A stretch of DNA of 64,000 nt. Source: Lagopus muta. Taxonomy: Eukaryota > Chordata > Aves > Galliformes > Phasianidae. Shown one piece after another: positions 1 to 12,600 of the stretch. The stretch is taken from NCBI RefSeq assembly GCF_023343835.1, contig NC_064447.1, forward strand, positions 9,196,501 through 9,260,500, written 5' to 3'. The first letter of the stretch is position 1; each line of letters opens with the position of its first letter. Made by a program: the position numbers and the translations under genes. The notes beneath the pieces were generated by a model that did no database searches, was not told the DNA's origin, and saw nothing but the letters and a program-made list of their open reading frames with translations.

Positions 1-1734
1 TGGGGTGTTTTTTCCTCTCCGAAGGTGCTGTGGATAATTGCTGTTTGTAGGGCTAATTGCACAGCGGCGCGTTCGATGCGTTCCCATATGCAGAGCGGCA
101 TTAAACGACATCCAGATGAAGCGAGCTCTGGCGCAGGGCCGGGCCGGACGAAGGAGGCGTGCACACGGATGTGGCCCTCCAGATGCAAGCAATAAGGCCA
201 ACGGATCTTGATTTCATCTGTCAAGTAATTGGGCTGGAAGTCTGTGCATGCTAATGACTCCACATCAAGCGGCTCGGGGCTCAGATGTGACCCATCCCGC
301 TCCCTGGGGAGCACGGGCGGCTGCAGCCCGCGGTGGTCGTGATGAATATCCCCCAGATGTTATCCCATCGGGTGAGTGAGCCCCACATGGATGTTGTTAA
401 TAATACCAAAGATCTGAGGTTAAAAAGGACCGGGGGGCATCCACATGGGCTCCCGTGGGCTGTGGGGAGGGTGAGAGGGGCCCACACTGAGGTGCCCACA
501 GGTCCTGCTGAGCCTGAAAGGGTCAATGCTGCTCCTGCGGGTGCTATAGGTCATGCCTCAGGATTTGGGGATCACTGAGGGTCTGCCCACCTGTAGCCTC
601 CAAATTTCATCCATCTCCTGTGTAGGGCATGGAGGGGGGATTCTGCAGAGCGGCTTTGGAGGCAGCCCCTTCTCCTTGCCTGGCCAGAGACCATCCCAAT
701 GGCACATTAGGTTGGATGTCACAGCTCTGCGATGCCTTGGAGCCAGCTGCAGTGCTGAGTGGGATGATGGCACTGCTTACATCACTCTGGGATCATATGG
801 TTGGTACTGGAGTGGAGCAGAGACCTCACCCAGCTCAGCATCCCTTGGCCAGATGTGATGCAGCACAAGGAAGTGCTGCTTCCACCATTGGGCAGCACCT
901 GTCTCCTCCTGGAACTGATGCAGGGACTCAGCTCCTGGCTCAGGGAGCAAGGTGTGGGATGGATGGTGTGATGCTAAACCCATTGCCAGCCATCTCAGAT
1001 TTTATACACTCGTTTTTGATCATTGTCTACCCTGCTCTGTGGACACCTGGGATGCTCTCCACCTCCTTCCAACATGAGCTCTCCTGTTATTCAGCCAAAG
1101 ATTTGGGGCCTACCATGGGATGCTGGTGGGTACCATTTGCCTGCAAGGAATGATGTGGTTCCAGCAGTCTCATGCTCCCCTCAGAGCCACTCACTCTGAG
1201 CAGCCTCAGGTTACTGCAGCTCCGGGCCTGGCTCCATCTCTCCCAGACGTACCAGGGCTGGCTGAGCTGCCTGAAAGATGCTGTCATCAGCCCAGCTCCA
1301 GACACAGCCCCTCTCCCTCCAGTGGGGCTGCACTAACCTGCACTGTGGGGTCAGGCAGCACATGGGGAGCCTATGCTATAGGAACCAGATGCCCACTGTC
1401 ATTAGGAAAGGGGATCCTCACCAAGAGACTTTCTTCTCCAAGCTCAGCCTTTTCCAAGCTTTTTTTCCCACCACGTGTGAGCTGGGAGGGGGCCGGGCAC
1501 CAGAAAGCACGATCTGAGTGCTATTGAAGCATGCAGATAAGCACATGCAATCCCCCCAACACCTGCACTTTATTGGTGTGAAGGTATTGCAGCCGGCAGG
1601 CAGACCCCATGCCCACTTCTATTCGGAGCTTTCCAGCCTCCTGCCGAGTGCTGCAGCACGTGCTCTGCAGATGGTGAGAGATGGGAGATCAACCTTCACC
1701 AATGAGCATGGCATGGAGATCCATGGGGACCAAC

Positions 1735-1866
1735 GGGGATGGCAGTGCTTTGGTGGACCCATAGGGTGGGAGAGCTTTGGGGAACCTATAGCGATGGGAG
1801 CTCTGGGGGACTCATAGGGTGGGAGAGCTTTGGGGAATGTATGGGGATCGGAGAGCTTTGCTTTTG
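1735..1866. repeat. Short tandem repeat, about 28-bp unit, 4-5 copies
   Basis: The phrase gagagctttgggg recurs at about 28-29 bp spacing, alternating with catagggtggg or a diverged form of it. The copies differ by several substitutions, so this is an old minisatellite. The open frames across it (Gly/Trp/Glu-rich peptides) are by-products of the repeat. Confidence 0.7.
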
Positions 1867-4800
1867 CTTCTTATCACCCCAAACATCTCCACAATGTGGA
1901 TATTTCCCACCCAGCTCATGACCCATGAGTGCCCCTGCGTTGATTTCCACGCTGCAGTTCCGGAGTGCACGTGGCTGCTTGGGGGAACAGGAGCATGAGC
2001 TCATCGTGTTCATTACCTGATTAGTTACACGTTCATTATTTGTTCTTAATGGGAAAATATTTTGCTGTCGTAGGGGGTTTACAGAGTTAAGCTTGGAGCA
2101 ATGAAAAGGGACAAAGAGAACATGTTGCCTGCATGCATGACTTGAACCATTGGTGTGGCTTCTTGGGCAGTGGGCTCTGTTGGGGCTGAAAGTTGTGTTT
2201 CTGACCCAAAGTGGCAGCTGGGTTCTTCTCCTGCTACTGGCAAACTCCTGAAGATTAGGTTTTCCCAAATGGAATCCTCCAAATGCTGCTATTACTGTGT
2301 GATGCATTTGAGATGCTCTCTCCAAAACTTCACTCTGTGTTTCGCTATGGCTCAGCTCTGTTCCACGCACTGCAGTTGTTGATCCCACAGCTTCACCTCT
2401 GCTTGGCTACTGGAAACATGGCTGAATTGAAGCCAAACGAAAGCAGCCCCCCACCTGAGCCAGGAATTAGCAGTGGGCATGCTGGAGTTTCACAGACTTG
2501 TAAACGTGGCCATCTGCACCTTGAGACGTTTTGCTTTAAGTCAAACAAGCAAAGCAACCCCCTACCCACAAATGAATTATTTTTTTTTTTTTTTTTGCAA
2601 AAAAGAAGAAGAAACTTGTAAAGTGGTTTGCTTGAAACAAAGTGCTTCCCGCAGAGGTTGGGCACGGCAGCACAGAGTTCCCCGGCTGCAACTTGATGTG
2701 AGCACATGGTGCTGGGTGAAGAACAGCTCTGTGTGCCCACGGGGGGGATTTTGCAAGAGGGGATCATCACCCCAGCTCCACACACCAAGACAACAAGCTC
2801 TGCTGGTGTGGTATGGCACGGAGATGCCCAGCTGTGCTCCAGCCCTCCCATCTGCCATGGGTGTGGGGCTGCTCAGAGCACCTCACATTTGCTGAGTCGG
2901 AGGATGCCATCGATTTAGACCTGCAAACAAACACGCCATGCAGAATGAAGGCTGGTGTTCATGTTCATCGATGGCTGCTCAGAGCCTTCACTGGGATGCT
3001 TCCAAGCGCATTAAAGATACATCTATCTGGCATGTAATTAACTCTAAATGAGATCAGCAATGAACACATAATGATGGTTCCACTGAATTATTACGCTCAT
3101 AAGGAGCAGGTAAGCAGTTGTTGAGATACTGCTGGCCAGTCAGTCAACTGTGCACCACACTGGCTGATGTAGCAGACAGGCAGAAAGAACCATGGGGGCC
3201 CTTTGCTACTAACGAGAGGCAGCTAATGAAGGTAGGGTCCCCAGGCTGCACCGGCTGCTTTGGCTGCAGCAATTCTTCCCCTGCAAACACAGTGATATTT
3301 GGTGTCTTCTCCAAGGTGTGACTTCCTCAGTTGGAAATGGTTTTTGTTGGGCTGGGGGCAACCTAACAATCCTCTGATGAGCTGCCGACTCCATCTGGAT
3401 GGGTTTCACCTCATGTATCTCAACAGGATTAAAAAATCCTATAGAAAAATAAAGAAAAGCCTATAGAAGAATCCTGTGACTGGATGCAAACCAATCAGCA
3501 AACCAATAAGAAACGTCTCATTGTTTTTGTGCCTTCCCATTCCCTGTGTTTTGGGTTTTTTTTGCTTCCAGGATGAAGTGAAGCTGTTGTCACTGCTGAG
3601 ATTTCGCCCAGGAGGGCACCAATAAGGGAATAATTGCACTCAGCCCCAAGTTTGCTTCTGCATGAAAGAATGAGAAGGAAAGCAGAGCCAAGGCTGGGAA
3701 GCAGCATGGAGGATGGCACAGTTAATAGCCAGAGTCCTGGGGATGGGGTTTTGGGCAGGGACAGGCTGTGTCTGATACCCTGCAGCTCTGCCTACTCTAA
3801 TAACAATCACACATTTCACAGATATTATTTTTTAAAATTGAAGCTTTTTTAAAAAAATAAAAATAAAAATCAGTGGGTTTTGGCTGCTCTATCCCCTTAT
3901 TGGGATTATTTAAATCAAAAGCAGAACCAGGGTGCAGGCTCCCAGTGTAAATGCAATGGCCCAATGCCAGGCGATTCCACGCTGCTGCAGGCAGCCACAG
4001 AGGCAGTGGGGATGTGGGGATAGGGCCGCCCTGCTGGGACCCATATCCTGCCCCACCACTGCCCCAGTGCCATTTTGGAGAGAACAGCACCGAGCTGAAC
4101 CCTGGGCTGTTGCGAGCAGCGAGAGCTTGGGGTAAACTTCCTCCTGCCTGGGGCACACTGCGAGCAGCAGCGTTTGCCTTCTACACAAGGTGCAGTCACT
4201 ATTTGGGAACTACTGGGCCAGAATGTCCCTGTGGTACAGAGCACAGCACAGGAGCTGGGGCACGGGGCTGCTGGTGGTGTGTGGATGCTGTGCGGGGCTG
4301 TCTGCAGCTCGCTCTTATTGCTATAGCTACGGGCAATTTTCTATGTTCAAGTTTTGCAAAACCATATTAAGAAAAATCTCGCCCTGGCGCTGCTGGCTCT
4401 CCTCCAGGCTGGAAATTGCATTCCCCTGCTTGAAATTCCTCCCAGAGTTTCAGATGGAGAATGTACAACTTCACTTTCCATCTTGAGCTGCTGTCACACA
4501 TTTTAATAACAGGGGCTGTGCTACACCCCAGAGGTGGCCGTATGCCAGCAAACCCGTTGGAGCGGTTGCGGTGAAGGTTTGGATGGCGGTGAAGGCACTG
4601 AGCGAGCAGAGGAGCTCCAGCCCCACTCCTGGCTCCATACAGCCCTTCCCAAACCCCACTGCACTGTTGGGATGAGGATGGAGCCTGCAGGTTAATTTTT
4701 AGTGCCCACGGTGACGGGCTCGCTGTATCTCCCTCAACGCAATGGGAAACTCCAGCTCTTGGATTGGATCCATTTGGTGCACCGCAGCGCCTGCAGTCCT

Positions 4801-5150
4801 GGTTAGAAAGAGACACAGTGCATTCTTCCTCCTTCTTCCTCACGCTCACATCCATCCGAGCAGAGAGGGCCTGGGCTCAGCAAGCTGTAAGCTCAGGAAG
4901 AGCCACCCTGGGTTTCTCCCTTTAGGCACTGCCTCTCCTTGCAGTGAAGATGGGGACAGATTCCCCCATGCTATTACCTCGAGGTTGCAATGAGGTGGCC
5001 TTTGCTGGGATCCTGGTGAGGTGACTGGGACTCCCAAAGAGATTGGCTGGCCTGCACAGGGCTGGAAAGCTCTAGGGTCAAGCATGGGGCTGCTCTTTCA
5101 GTGAGTGTGGCTGCCTGCAGGGCCCAGCCATCCCCATCCGGAATGGTACC

Positions 5151-5216
5151 CACAGTCCTGTGCATAGAGACCCACATTCCTGCACATAGGGACCTGCATC
5201 CTTGCACACAGGTTTC
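5151..5216. repeat. Short imperfect tandem repeat, about 22-bp unit
   Basis: Three diverged copies of a unit resembling cctgcacatagggaccca follow one another. There is no coding or regulatory signature. Confidence 0.45.
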
Positions 5217-5317
5217 AGTTTGCCTCCCCGCTCCTCCCCTGGCTGCAGGCGCTGGCTCGCCCCTCTCCAAACCCCCTTTCATGGTTTGCTCTTTGAACCC
5301 AAGGAGCTGTGCCGTAT

Positions 5318-5570
5318 TTGTAAAACACACCGCCGTAATCAGGGAAACAGCCTTCCTAATTGGATTGGAACGGCCTGGAGTAATTGGCTGTTTGGGAGCA
5401 GCCGTTTCGAATCAAGCTGTGTGCTCTTTAATAAGTTTACTCGCCTTTATCAGCTGGGCGAACTCCGTGGCGGAGGTGACCTGTTAAATGATCTCCTGTG
5501 TTGCTAAAGCGTTTTTTATCCCCGCTGATCCCTTGAGCCATTTTCTTTCTTTCTTTGTAATAACAGACTT
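5318..5570. promoter_or_regulatory. Candidate conserved non-coding element
   Basis: Composition shifts sharply from the surrounding G/C-rich low-complexity DNA to balanced, non-repetitive sequence. It has several TAAT/ATTA homeodomain cores (cctaattgg, gtaattgg, ctttaataag) and retained CpGs. There is no open frame of note. Such blocks in gene flanks are often conserved enhancers, but this is inference from composition alone. Confidence 0.3.
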
Positions 5571-7114
5571 CAGGAGACCCACGGTGGCTCCTGCCCGTGT
5601 GCTGCACAGCCAGGGGGGCTCTGGGAAAGGGGCTGGGGGAATGCTCAGAGCATTATTGAGTCCCATCCTGCTCAGGGGTGAGCGTTTGGGATGGGGAAGA
5701 AGGATGGGTGAGGGGAGCACTGAGCTCATGCAGCATCATGACGATGTTTCTCTACGTAGAGCTTGCTGGAATTCAATTGCTTGAGCCCAAAGGCATCAGA
5801 AAAGGTTGTAATAAAAGAAAAATGGGATGAGAGGTGCTGCAGGGGAACCTTTGCACAGAGCACTGGGAGTATGGGAGAATACCACCCTGGGAATTTGCTC
5901 TGTCCCAGTGCCTCCTCCCCCCAGGGCTGAGCCACTCTTGGGTGCTGCCATGGGATGGGGCTGCCCAACACACCCAAACACAGAAGGGGGTCCCTCTGCT
6001 GCTTTCTTTTCCCCTCCTGGTGCCCACCTTCCAGCTCTGAGCATCACCGATGTGGTGGGAGCTCACAGATGCATCTCACTTCTTCCTCATGGACTTCTGC
6101 TAAAAACTCCTTTGGCCACACATCTTCCCCTGCACAGTGGCAGTGCCCCCGCTCTCCCTAAGACCCTGCGTCTGCCTGGCCCTGGGGAGCAATGCCCCCC
6201 TTCCCATAGCATAGACATCCATCTGCAGGGCTCCCACACCCTTTGCCCCAGGCAGAGGTGGAGGCAGTGATGATGCAGTGAGTGCAGTGTCTGCCCTCAC
6301 ATCTCATCCATCAGGGTCGGAAGAGCGGAAGCTCCTTCCATCCTTCCACATCCGTAGCAGTGTCTGCACACCGCTCTCCGCAGCCCATCCATAACACCAG
6401 TGTCAGCCCTGGATGCTTTCATCTGCCTCCTCCAGGGCAGCCCTGAGGCTCCTGCACCCTGTGAGCTCCTGGGGGACAGCTGCAAGCCCCCACCCGAGGT
6501 GAGCAGAGGGCACCGAACGCAGAACATTGGAGCTTCCCATTTCAGAACAGCGTTTTTTTTTTTGGCTGGAGGTGAAAATAACAGCACCAAGACCTCCAGA
6601 CCCATTCCTGCTGGCAACAAGCCCCCCAAACCTGCCTGCACAGAACCCTCAATGCACATCCCCAAGTCAAAATGTGGTGTTTTGTCCTTAAAAAGCTCCT
6701 CTACTCCATTTAAAGTAACATTGAAATGATGGGTTGGAAAGAAATCTCAAAGAGCTGAAAAGTGCAGCCCACCTATTTTAAATCAAGCAAAATTAAATGT
6801 TTAAATTTCATGGAACAACTTGCAGCTGAGCACTTATGGCCCTTAGTTAACTGGGCTGCCCCGGCACCGCACTTCCAGATCATGCTTTAAGCCCCCCAGT
6901 CTGGAGGGCAAGAAAGGCAAAGGTAGAACTCTCTGCATCCTGCCCTGCACTGCAGTGGGAGATGGGGCAGAGCTTGGTGGCAACACCAAGAGGCAGCCCC
7001 AAAATACAGCACCAATGGCAGCCCCACAAAGCAGCCCCAGCCCCATGGGATCCTCCTGGCATGAGGATGATGAGTGCGGGTGATGCACTCGCCCCTCTGC
7101 CTTTCCTGAGCCTC

Positions 7115-7420
7115 CCTGGCTGTGTGAAGACAGAAGTTTGTCAGCGTGGATATATTGCTGCCAAACGTTCCCATTTTGACAAATTGGCATTTTCCAACAA
7201 CAACAACTTCCCCCCAGCCCAAACACGGGGCTGGAACCATTCCCACCAGCTCTCGCCTGGAGTGAAACAGTTCCTCTCTCTAATCACTTGCGTAAACTCA
7301 ACAAGAGCTGGCAAGTGCCGCGCGGATTTTGGATGCGTTTTTATTTATCAAACTGCTCCCGATAACAGATTCACTTCCTCGTCATCATCTTCCCTTCGTG
7401 TTTTTCCCCGGGGAACCTTT
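7115..7420. promoter_or_regulatory. Candidate conserved non-coding element
   Basis: This is a balanced, non-repetitive block with retained CpGs (ccgcgcgga, ttccccgg) and AT-rich protein-site-like words (gtttttatttatc, gacaaattggc). It sits about 1.7-2 kb before the HS3ST6 start. No coding potential is supported. Its function is inferred only. Confidence 0.25.
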
Positions 7421-7563
7421 GGGCTGTGAACAGGGAAGGTTCTCTGCTGCACTCCGGCCTTTATTTCCTCGTGTTGAAAAGCAGCTGTGCAGGATGGGAT
7501 GGGATGGGATGAGCAGAGCCTCCTGCAAGCGCAGCCACGAGAGGGCACAAAGCCCTTCCTGCA

Positions 7564-8095
7564 GCCGTGTCACCGTGTCACCATGCAGCTGTGCCACCAT
7601 GTAGCCATGTCACTGAGCAGCCATGCCACCATGCAGCTTTGTCACCGTGCCACTGTGTAGCAGTGCCACCACATCACCATCCAGTGCAACACTGCTGCCA
7701 TGCAGCCATGTGACTGAGCAGCCTTGTCATCGTGCAGCTGTGCCACACCATGCAGCCGTGTCACGTGTCATTGTGCCACTTGGCAGCTGTGCTGCCGTGC
7801 AGCTGTGTCACCATGCAGCCCTACCACTGTACAGCAGTGCCCTGTGTTAGTGGGCAGCTCTGTTACCATTCAACACTGCCCGGCCATTTGGCAGCTGTGC
7901 CACCGTGCAGTTGTGCCACTGTGCAGCAGTGCTGCCATCTCACCAGGTATCTTTGTTACCATGCAACACTGCCATTGTGCCACCATGCAGCCATGCAAAT
8001 GTGCCATCAATAAAGCATCCATTCAGGTGTCTGTGCCACCCTGCAGCTTGTCACCTGTGTCACTGCACAGCTGTGTCACCACGCAGAAGCATCAG
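7564..8095. repeat. Degenerate minisatellite of a 15-18 bp TGTCACCATGCAGC-like unit
   Basis: About 530 bp consist of diverged head-to-tail copies of tgtcaccatgcagc or tgccaccatgcagc, with occasional tgtcactgagcagc variants. Spacing is irregular, near 15-18 bp. All three plus-strand frames give Cys/His/Pro/Ala-rich peptides that look like zinc-binding repeats, but they merely translate the repeat. Confidence 0.85.
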
Positions 8096-8184
8096 TGCTG
8101 CGGTATTTGCGCAGCTCTGCACCCTTTGCACTCAGGCCATCATCTCTCTCCCCCCCGTCCCCCCCCAAATCTCTTGGAAGACTC

Positions 8185-8240
8185 AGCGAATCCAATTATA
8201 AAAAGAGCTAATTATATTAATAGGTTAATTAAGACACTGC
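8185..8240. promoter_or_regulatory. AT-rich homeodomain-site cluster upstream of HS3ST6
   Basis: Dense TAAT/ATTA words (caattataaaa, gctaattatatt, ggttaattaag) sit within about 55 bp in otherwise GC-rich flank, roughly 0.9 kb before the HS3ST6 start codon. A second small cluster (cctaattagcg, gctaattgcatgcc) lies at 8628-8660. Homeodomain or POU factors could bind here; this is inferred from motifs only. Confidence 0.3.
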
Positions 8241-8689
8241 TGATTTCAGATAGGGCTGGAAGGAAGCCTCAGCGTTTCGAGGCACGTGGCGAGGAGGATT
8301 CACAGAGCTTCCCCATGGAGCCCTCAGGACGAGGGGACATGGCCCCACGAGCACCCCCAGGCTTTGTGCCATCCCTGTTGCAGCACCGGGTAGGATTTAT
8401 CCAGCCCCTCTGATGCAGACAGGTGCTGTGCTGCTTTGGGATAGGGGTTTGCTTGGCTCTTGCTGGGTCCCCCCACACCGATCATTGTGCACATTCGTTT
8501 GGAGGTGCAGCGCTCGAACTACCGCCTTGGGGCGGTGTATTTCGCAGGGCGCAGGGAGATCCCACCTCAAACAAGAAATACACGCACACATGAGCCACGT
8601 TTCCACACACCGTTAGCCCGCGCAACCTAATTAGCGCTGCCGGCTGCTAATTGCATGCCACGGGACGTGCCAGTTATTTAGGGCTGGAC

Positions 8690-9690
8690 CGCCCCTCCGC
8701 CTCCTCCACCTCTCCGGCTGCTGCGCGGCTCCAAACGTTCGAAATGATAAAAAGGAGAAAAAAATAGAATAGCAACCTATGAACCGACGCCTCCCCCGGG
8801 ATTCCCCCTCCCCCCGCCCGAGGGCGCTGACCCTTGCCCCGGGGTGCCGCGGGGCCGCCCCACGAGTGAGCCCCGTCCCCGGGCGGGTTCGCCCCACTCG
8901 TGCCCGCCCCCCTCCGCCCGCGAGTGGGAGCGAGGGCGGCGCGCAGGGAGGGCCGGGCCGGGCCGGGGGGGCGCGGGGAGGGGTCGGGCCGGGGGTGCGG
9001 AGCGGAGCGGGGTTCGGCGGCGGGGCCGGGGCCGGGCGGGATGCGCTGCCCGGCGGGGCGGCGGCGGGGGGCTGCGCGGGGAGCGGCCCCCGATGGGATG
9101 TAGCGGGCGGCTGCTGGGACCCGTCGGGGGACGGCGCGCCTCGCTACTCCTCACCATGATCCTCTTCTTCACCTACTTCTTCTATTGCCTGCCCGGGCCC
9201 TGCGAGCCGCTGCCGCCCGCCTTGCTGCTGCCGCCGCCCGCTGCGCTCCCCGACGGCGCGGCTCCGACGGCAGCGGGCGACGCGGGCCCGGCGTTGGGCG
9301 GCGGCAGCCGGCGCTTCCCGCAAGCCATCATCGTGGGCGTGAAGAAGGGCGGGACGCGGGCGCTGCTGGAGTTCCTGCGGGTGCACCCCGGGGTGCGTGC
9401 GGTGGGCGCTGAGCCGCATTTCTTCGACAGGTGCTACGAGAAGGGGCTGCGCTGGTACAGGTAACGCCGAGAAGCGCCCGGTCGCGATTCCGTTGCTCGC
9501 CATGCCGGGGGTTCCCCGTACCCAAGCGCGGAGCCACGGGGGGTGCGCGGGATGCGGGGCACAGCGACCGTCGGGAACAGCGGTGCTCCCCGGTGCGGTG
9601 GCGGCGGCTCCGAGCCCCCCGCACGGCGCGGCGGAGCCGGGCGCTGCACTGGAGTCCCTTTCCGATTCCCTCTAGTCCCGGTGTCCCCGC
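8690..9690 (+). promoter_or_regulatory. HS3ST6: CpG island and probable promoter of HS3ST6
   Basis: Sequence becomes extremely G/C- and CpG-rich from about 8690 and relaxes after about 9690, covering the first coding exon. It contains many GC-box (Sp/KLF) words such as gggcggg and long G runs able to form quadruplexes (8935-9060). No clear TATA box is positioned before the ATG, as expected for a CpG-island promoter with dispersed starts. The exact transcription start cannot be read from the sequence. Confidence 0.7.
9093..9460 (+). CDS. HS3ST6: HS3ST6 coding exon 1 (residues 1-123)
   Basis: It encodes the cytosolic tail, membrane anchor, Pro/Ala-rich stem, PAPS-binding loop and catalytic-Glu motif. 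It ends ctggtacag|gtaacg, a good donor, with two bases of the Arg123 codon. The first ATG (9093) has a weak context, with C at -3 but G at +4. A second in-frame ATG at 9156 (codon 22) has A at -3 and lies inside the membrane segment. The frame stays open upstream to a GTG at 8844, but no upstream ATG exists in that frame, so 9093 is preferred. Confidence 0.94.
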
Positions 9691-12600
9691 GGGCAGGTGG
9701 CAGAGGGTGGGAAGACCGGGAACAGATACTGTTTTGTTAATTGCTCAGGTTTTGCAATTGTAATCTTTAACATTTGGTTCTCAGCCGCACCGAGATTTCC
9801 CCCTCCCAACTTCCTTAAGGGAATACATTATCAGGGTGTATATATTGGGGGATATATTTTTCTCAGTGTCTCATGCGAATAACGGCAGCACAGACCTCAA
9901 AAAAGCTGGAGAATCCTGCTTTTTTTTTTTTTTTTTTTTTCCCCTGGGCCTTGGAAAGGAGAACTGGCAGAGTGAGGGGAAGAGCGAAGGAGCATCACTC
10001 ATGTTTGCTGTATGTTGTGTCAGAGGGCAGAGTTGTACTTACTGAAAGGAGTCGCTCAGTTCTGAGGGTTTCAATGGATTGGAGTTTTTTGAGTGATAAA
10101 GCGATCGGAAGAGCAGCTACCGTGCATGTGTTGTCCATTAGCAGCCCAAGTCGTGGCCAACTGCGCCGTGGCCGGGCCAAACCCGTGCGCTGAGCCCCTC
10201 GAAGGCAGCAAGAATCCACTCCGGTGTTTTGAAGGGAGTCCAAACTCACAGATTTATAAAGCGCTGCAGCGTTGGCTCAAACCATCTGCAATTAATAAAA
10301 GGAGCGGCTCGCCCTGTCCGTCCTTCCCATTTTGGGCTCCCCAAAGCTCACAGCAGTGCTTTTTCTTAACGTTTCTTGATGTACTGGGGGAGGTGGCAGC
10401 TCAGCGACTTTAGCCAAAATCATAACCTGTGAAAATCAGCGTGTTTAACGGAAAGTGTGATTTTTAGTGGGAATTTTACCCGCAGAGTTTCAGCTCTGTG
10501 AGACCACATCTGGACTGTAAAGTTCTTGCCTTAACGCACCTTCAAACGCAGTGAGTAGCACTTATTTTTATGGCGGCATTAATATCGCTGTGATTTATCG
10601 GCTCCCTCCGCAGCTCCATACGTGTCTCTGTGGTGCTCTAGAAATGATAACGACCGTAAGGAATCCTTTGGGGGCCGGGGTTGCGAGGTAGAGCTCTCTT
10701 GGCAGAATGGGAGCTTAATGACTGCGAGTGTGCAATTAAAGCAGGGGAAGATGGAGCGCTCTCATATTGCTGGTGAGGCGGCCATGGGATGGACAGCCAG
10801 GAGAGCAGTGTGACTGCATCGCAGTTTTGGGCTGCAGCGGTCCGTGCTTGCAAGGAGCCCAACCCGATGTGTGTGCGCTTATGGTTCTGTGTATGGCTAT
10901 GGGCAGTGGGGATAAATGGAGCAGGGAAGCGTGCAGCGCGCTAGGAAGAAGTTGCATCCTTCCAATTGGGGGCGAGGGGGAAATGAGATGTTTTGCTTTA
11001 ACTCTGCACGCGTGTTTTCAATCGCATTGCAACCATTTCTCGTAGTTCGCTCTTCTCCCCACCTCTCTTGTTTGGTCTTCTTGCAAGATTTTGTTCTGAT
11101 GAGGGTGTTTTTTGTTTTGTTTTTCCTCCTGAGAGCCAGACAGAGCTCAGTGCTGAAAGCCGGGGTGTGTTTGGGTGGAGGAAAATAGGAGTTGGACAGC
11201 AGCTCAGGTTTTTCCGATGAATATCTCAAAGTGGTGTAAACATTTCTGAAATATTTGAATGTGCTGGGAAACCAAAATTACACCAAGTGCTTCTCATGCC
11301 AAGAGATTTGGCCTGGAGGCACCTGTGGGTCCTTGCTTGTCTCAACTCAATGCAAGGAGAGAAGAAAACAGGGGGGGGAACCGTCACAAATATCACTACA
11401 GATTGTTTTTCTTTTGCAGTTCAATCCCGTAGGGATTTCGTTGCTCTGTAAGGAGTATCTTCAGTGAGCACTGAGTGGTTCAATAATGTTGGCTGCTGAT
11501 TTAAGCCATTTACTCTTACTGGAACATTTTATTTCACTGTGAAGTAGCTCAACGTTCCTTTAAAATATTTTCTTTAGCAGTTCTTTTTTCTCTTACGAAG
11601 AAAACTTTTGGTAAAAGCAATGCACGTCTCGTGGAATTCCTGGAGTTGCTGTAGGTTTCACTAATTATGGGAAGGTTAAACACCTTCTCCAGGCTGCAGC
11701 ATAAATTACCTAATGGATAATCCAAGCATGACGTGAAATTGTATCCCAAAGCAAAACACATTTTAATTTTTTTGGCGCTCTGTGCTGCTGTTAGGGTGGG
11801 TGAACCCCAATGGAAAGGGAAAGGGATGGCAGTGTCTGCTCCTCTGCCGGCTCCATGCAGCCCTTGTCTGTCCTTCTGCCGAGTGGGAATGTGGGTGAAG
11901 GCAGATGTAAGGATGGGATCTGAGATGTTTCCTGGTGATATTTAGAAATTCTCTCCCCTCAGCAGAATCGGCCTTTGGGAGCCTCTCCCTGTGCTGCAGC
12001 TCATGCAGTGTTCCCTCGTCTTTGTCCAGCAAAACTTTGTGTCGGCAGCAGCTCTGTCAGCTGCTTTGCTCTGTTGTGTGTTTCCGTGCATGATGTGTGA
12101 TCTGAGCCATTCTTCCTGTCCCCTCTTGCTGCTTTTTTGCAATATGAAGGAGTTGTACAGCTGGAGAGCTGAGCCCAGCGTGTCTGAGAGCACAACCACG
12201 GGCACTGTGCTGTGAGAAACCGCTGCGGGTGGTGGATTCTGTAGGAATTGCAAATAATTCCTTATTTCCTCCTGGTTTGGGGCAGAAGCAATGAATCCAC
12301 CCATGTGTGAGTGCTGCCAACAGTCAGCAAGCACTCAGCCCCACATGAACAGCAATTGTTGGTGCTGCAGAGCATCCCATAGCCCAAACTCTGGGGCTGA
12401 GCTGCGCGGTTCGGTGCCGTTCTGCCTCTTGCTGGGCTGTGGGTCTGCACACTGTGGGGGGAGAGGCCTCTCCATGTGCTTTGCTTGCACTGCTGGGTGT
12501 GTGTTGGAGGGCTGTGTGCATTGGGAGTGCGTGTGTGTGCACCCATGGGCCGTGCTTTGCCTCTTGAATCTGATAATGGCATTTGGGATTTCTGAAGGCA

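Larger units (their letters stand above)
1..8600. other. Non-coding flank upstream of HS3ST6
   Basis: I see no gene here. All open frames are short, overlap on both strands, lack recognisable domains and have no convincing exon structure. In human the neighbour on this side of HS3ST6 is MSRB1, and I found no part of it. The stretch holds short tandem repeats (listed separately), T-rich runs near 2580 and 6550, a minisatellite at 7564-8095 and AT-rich candidate regulatory blocks. It is probably intergenic DNA holding distal control elements. Confidence 0.6.

Noticed and set aside
7724-8413. A 229-residue Cys/His-rich open frame that looks like a metal-binding protein
   Set aside because: Most of it is the translation of a degenerate minisatellite. 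Neighbouring frames give equally Cys-rich products, and there is no splice or family evidence.
1-9000. Part of MSRB1, the gene expected next to HS3ST6 from mammalian synteny
   Set aside because: No exon resembling the methionine sulfoxide reductase B domain or a selenocysteine insertion element was recognised. It may lie left of the window.
8844-9092. An upstream in-frame extension of HS3ST6 exon 1
   Set aside because: It begins at GTG, is simply GC-rich CpG-island sequence without stops, and has no counterpart in the known protein. The ATG at 9093 is preferred.
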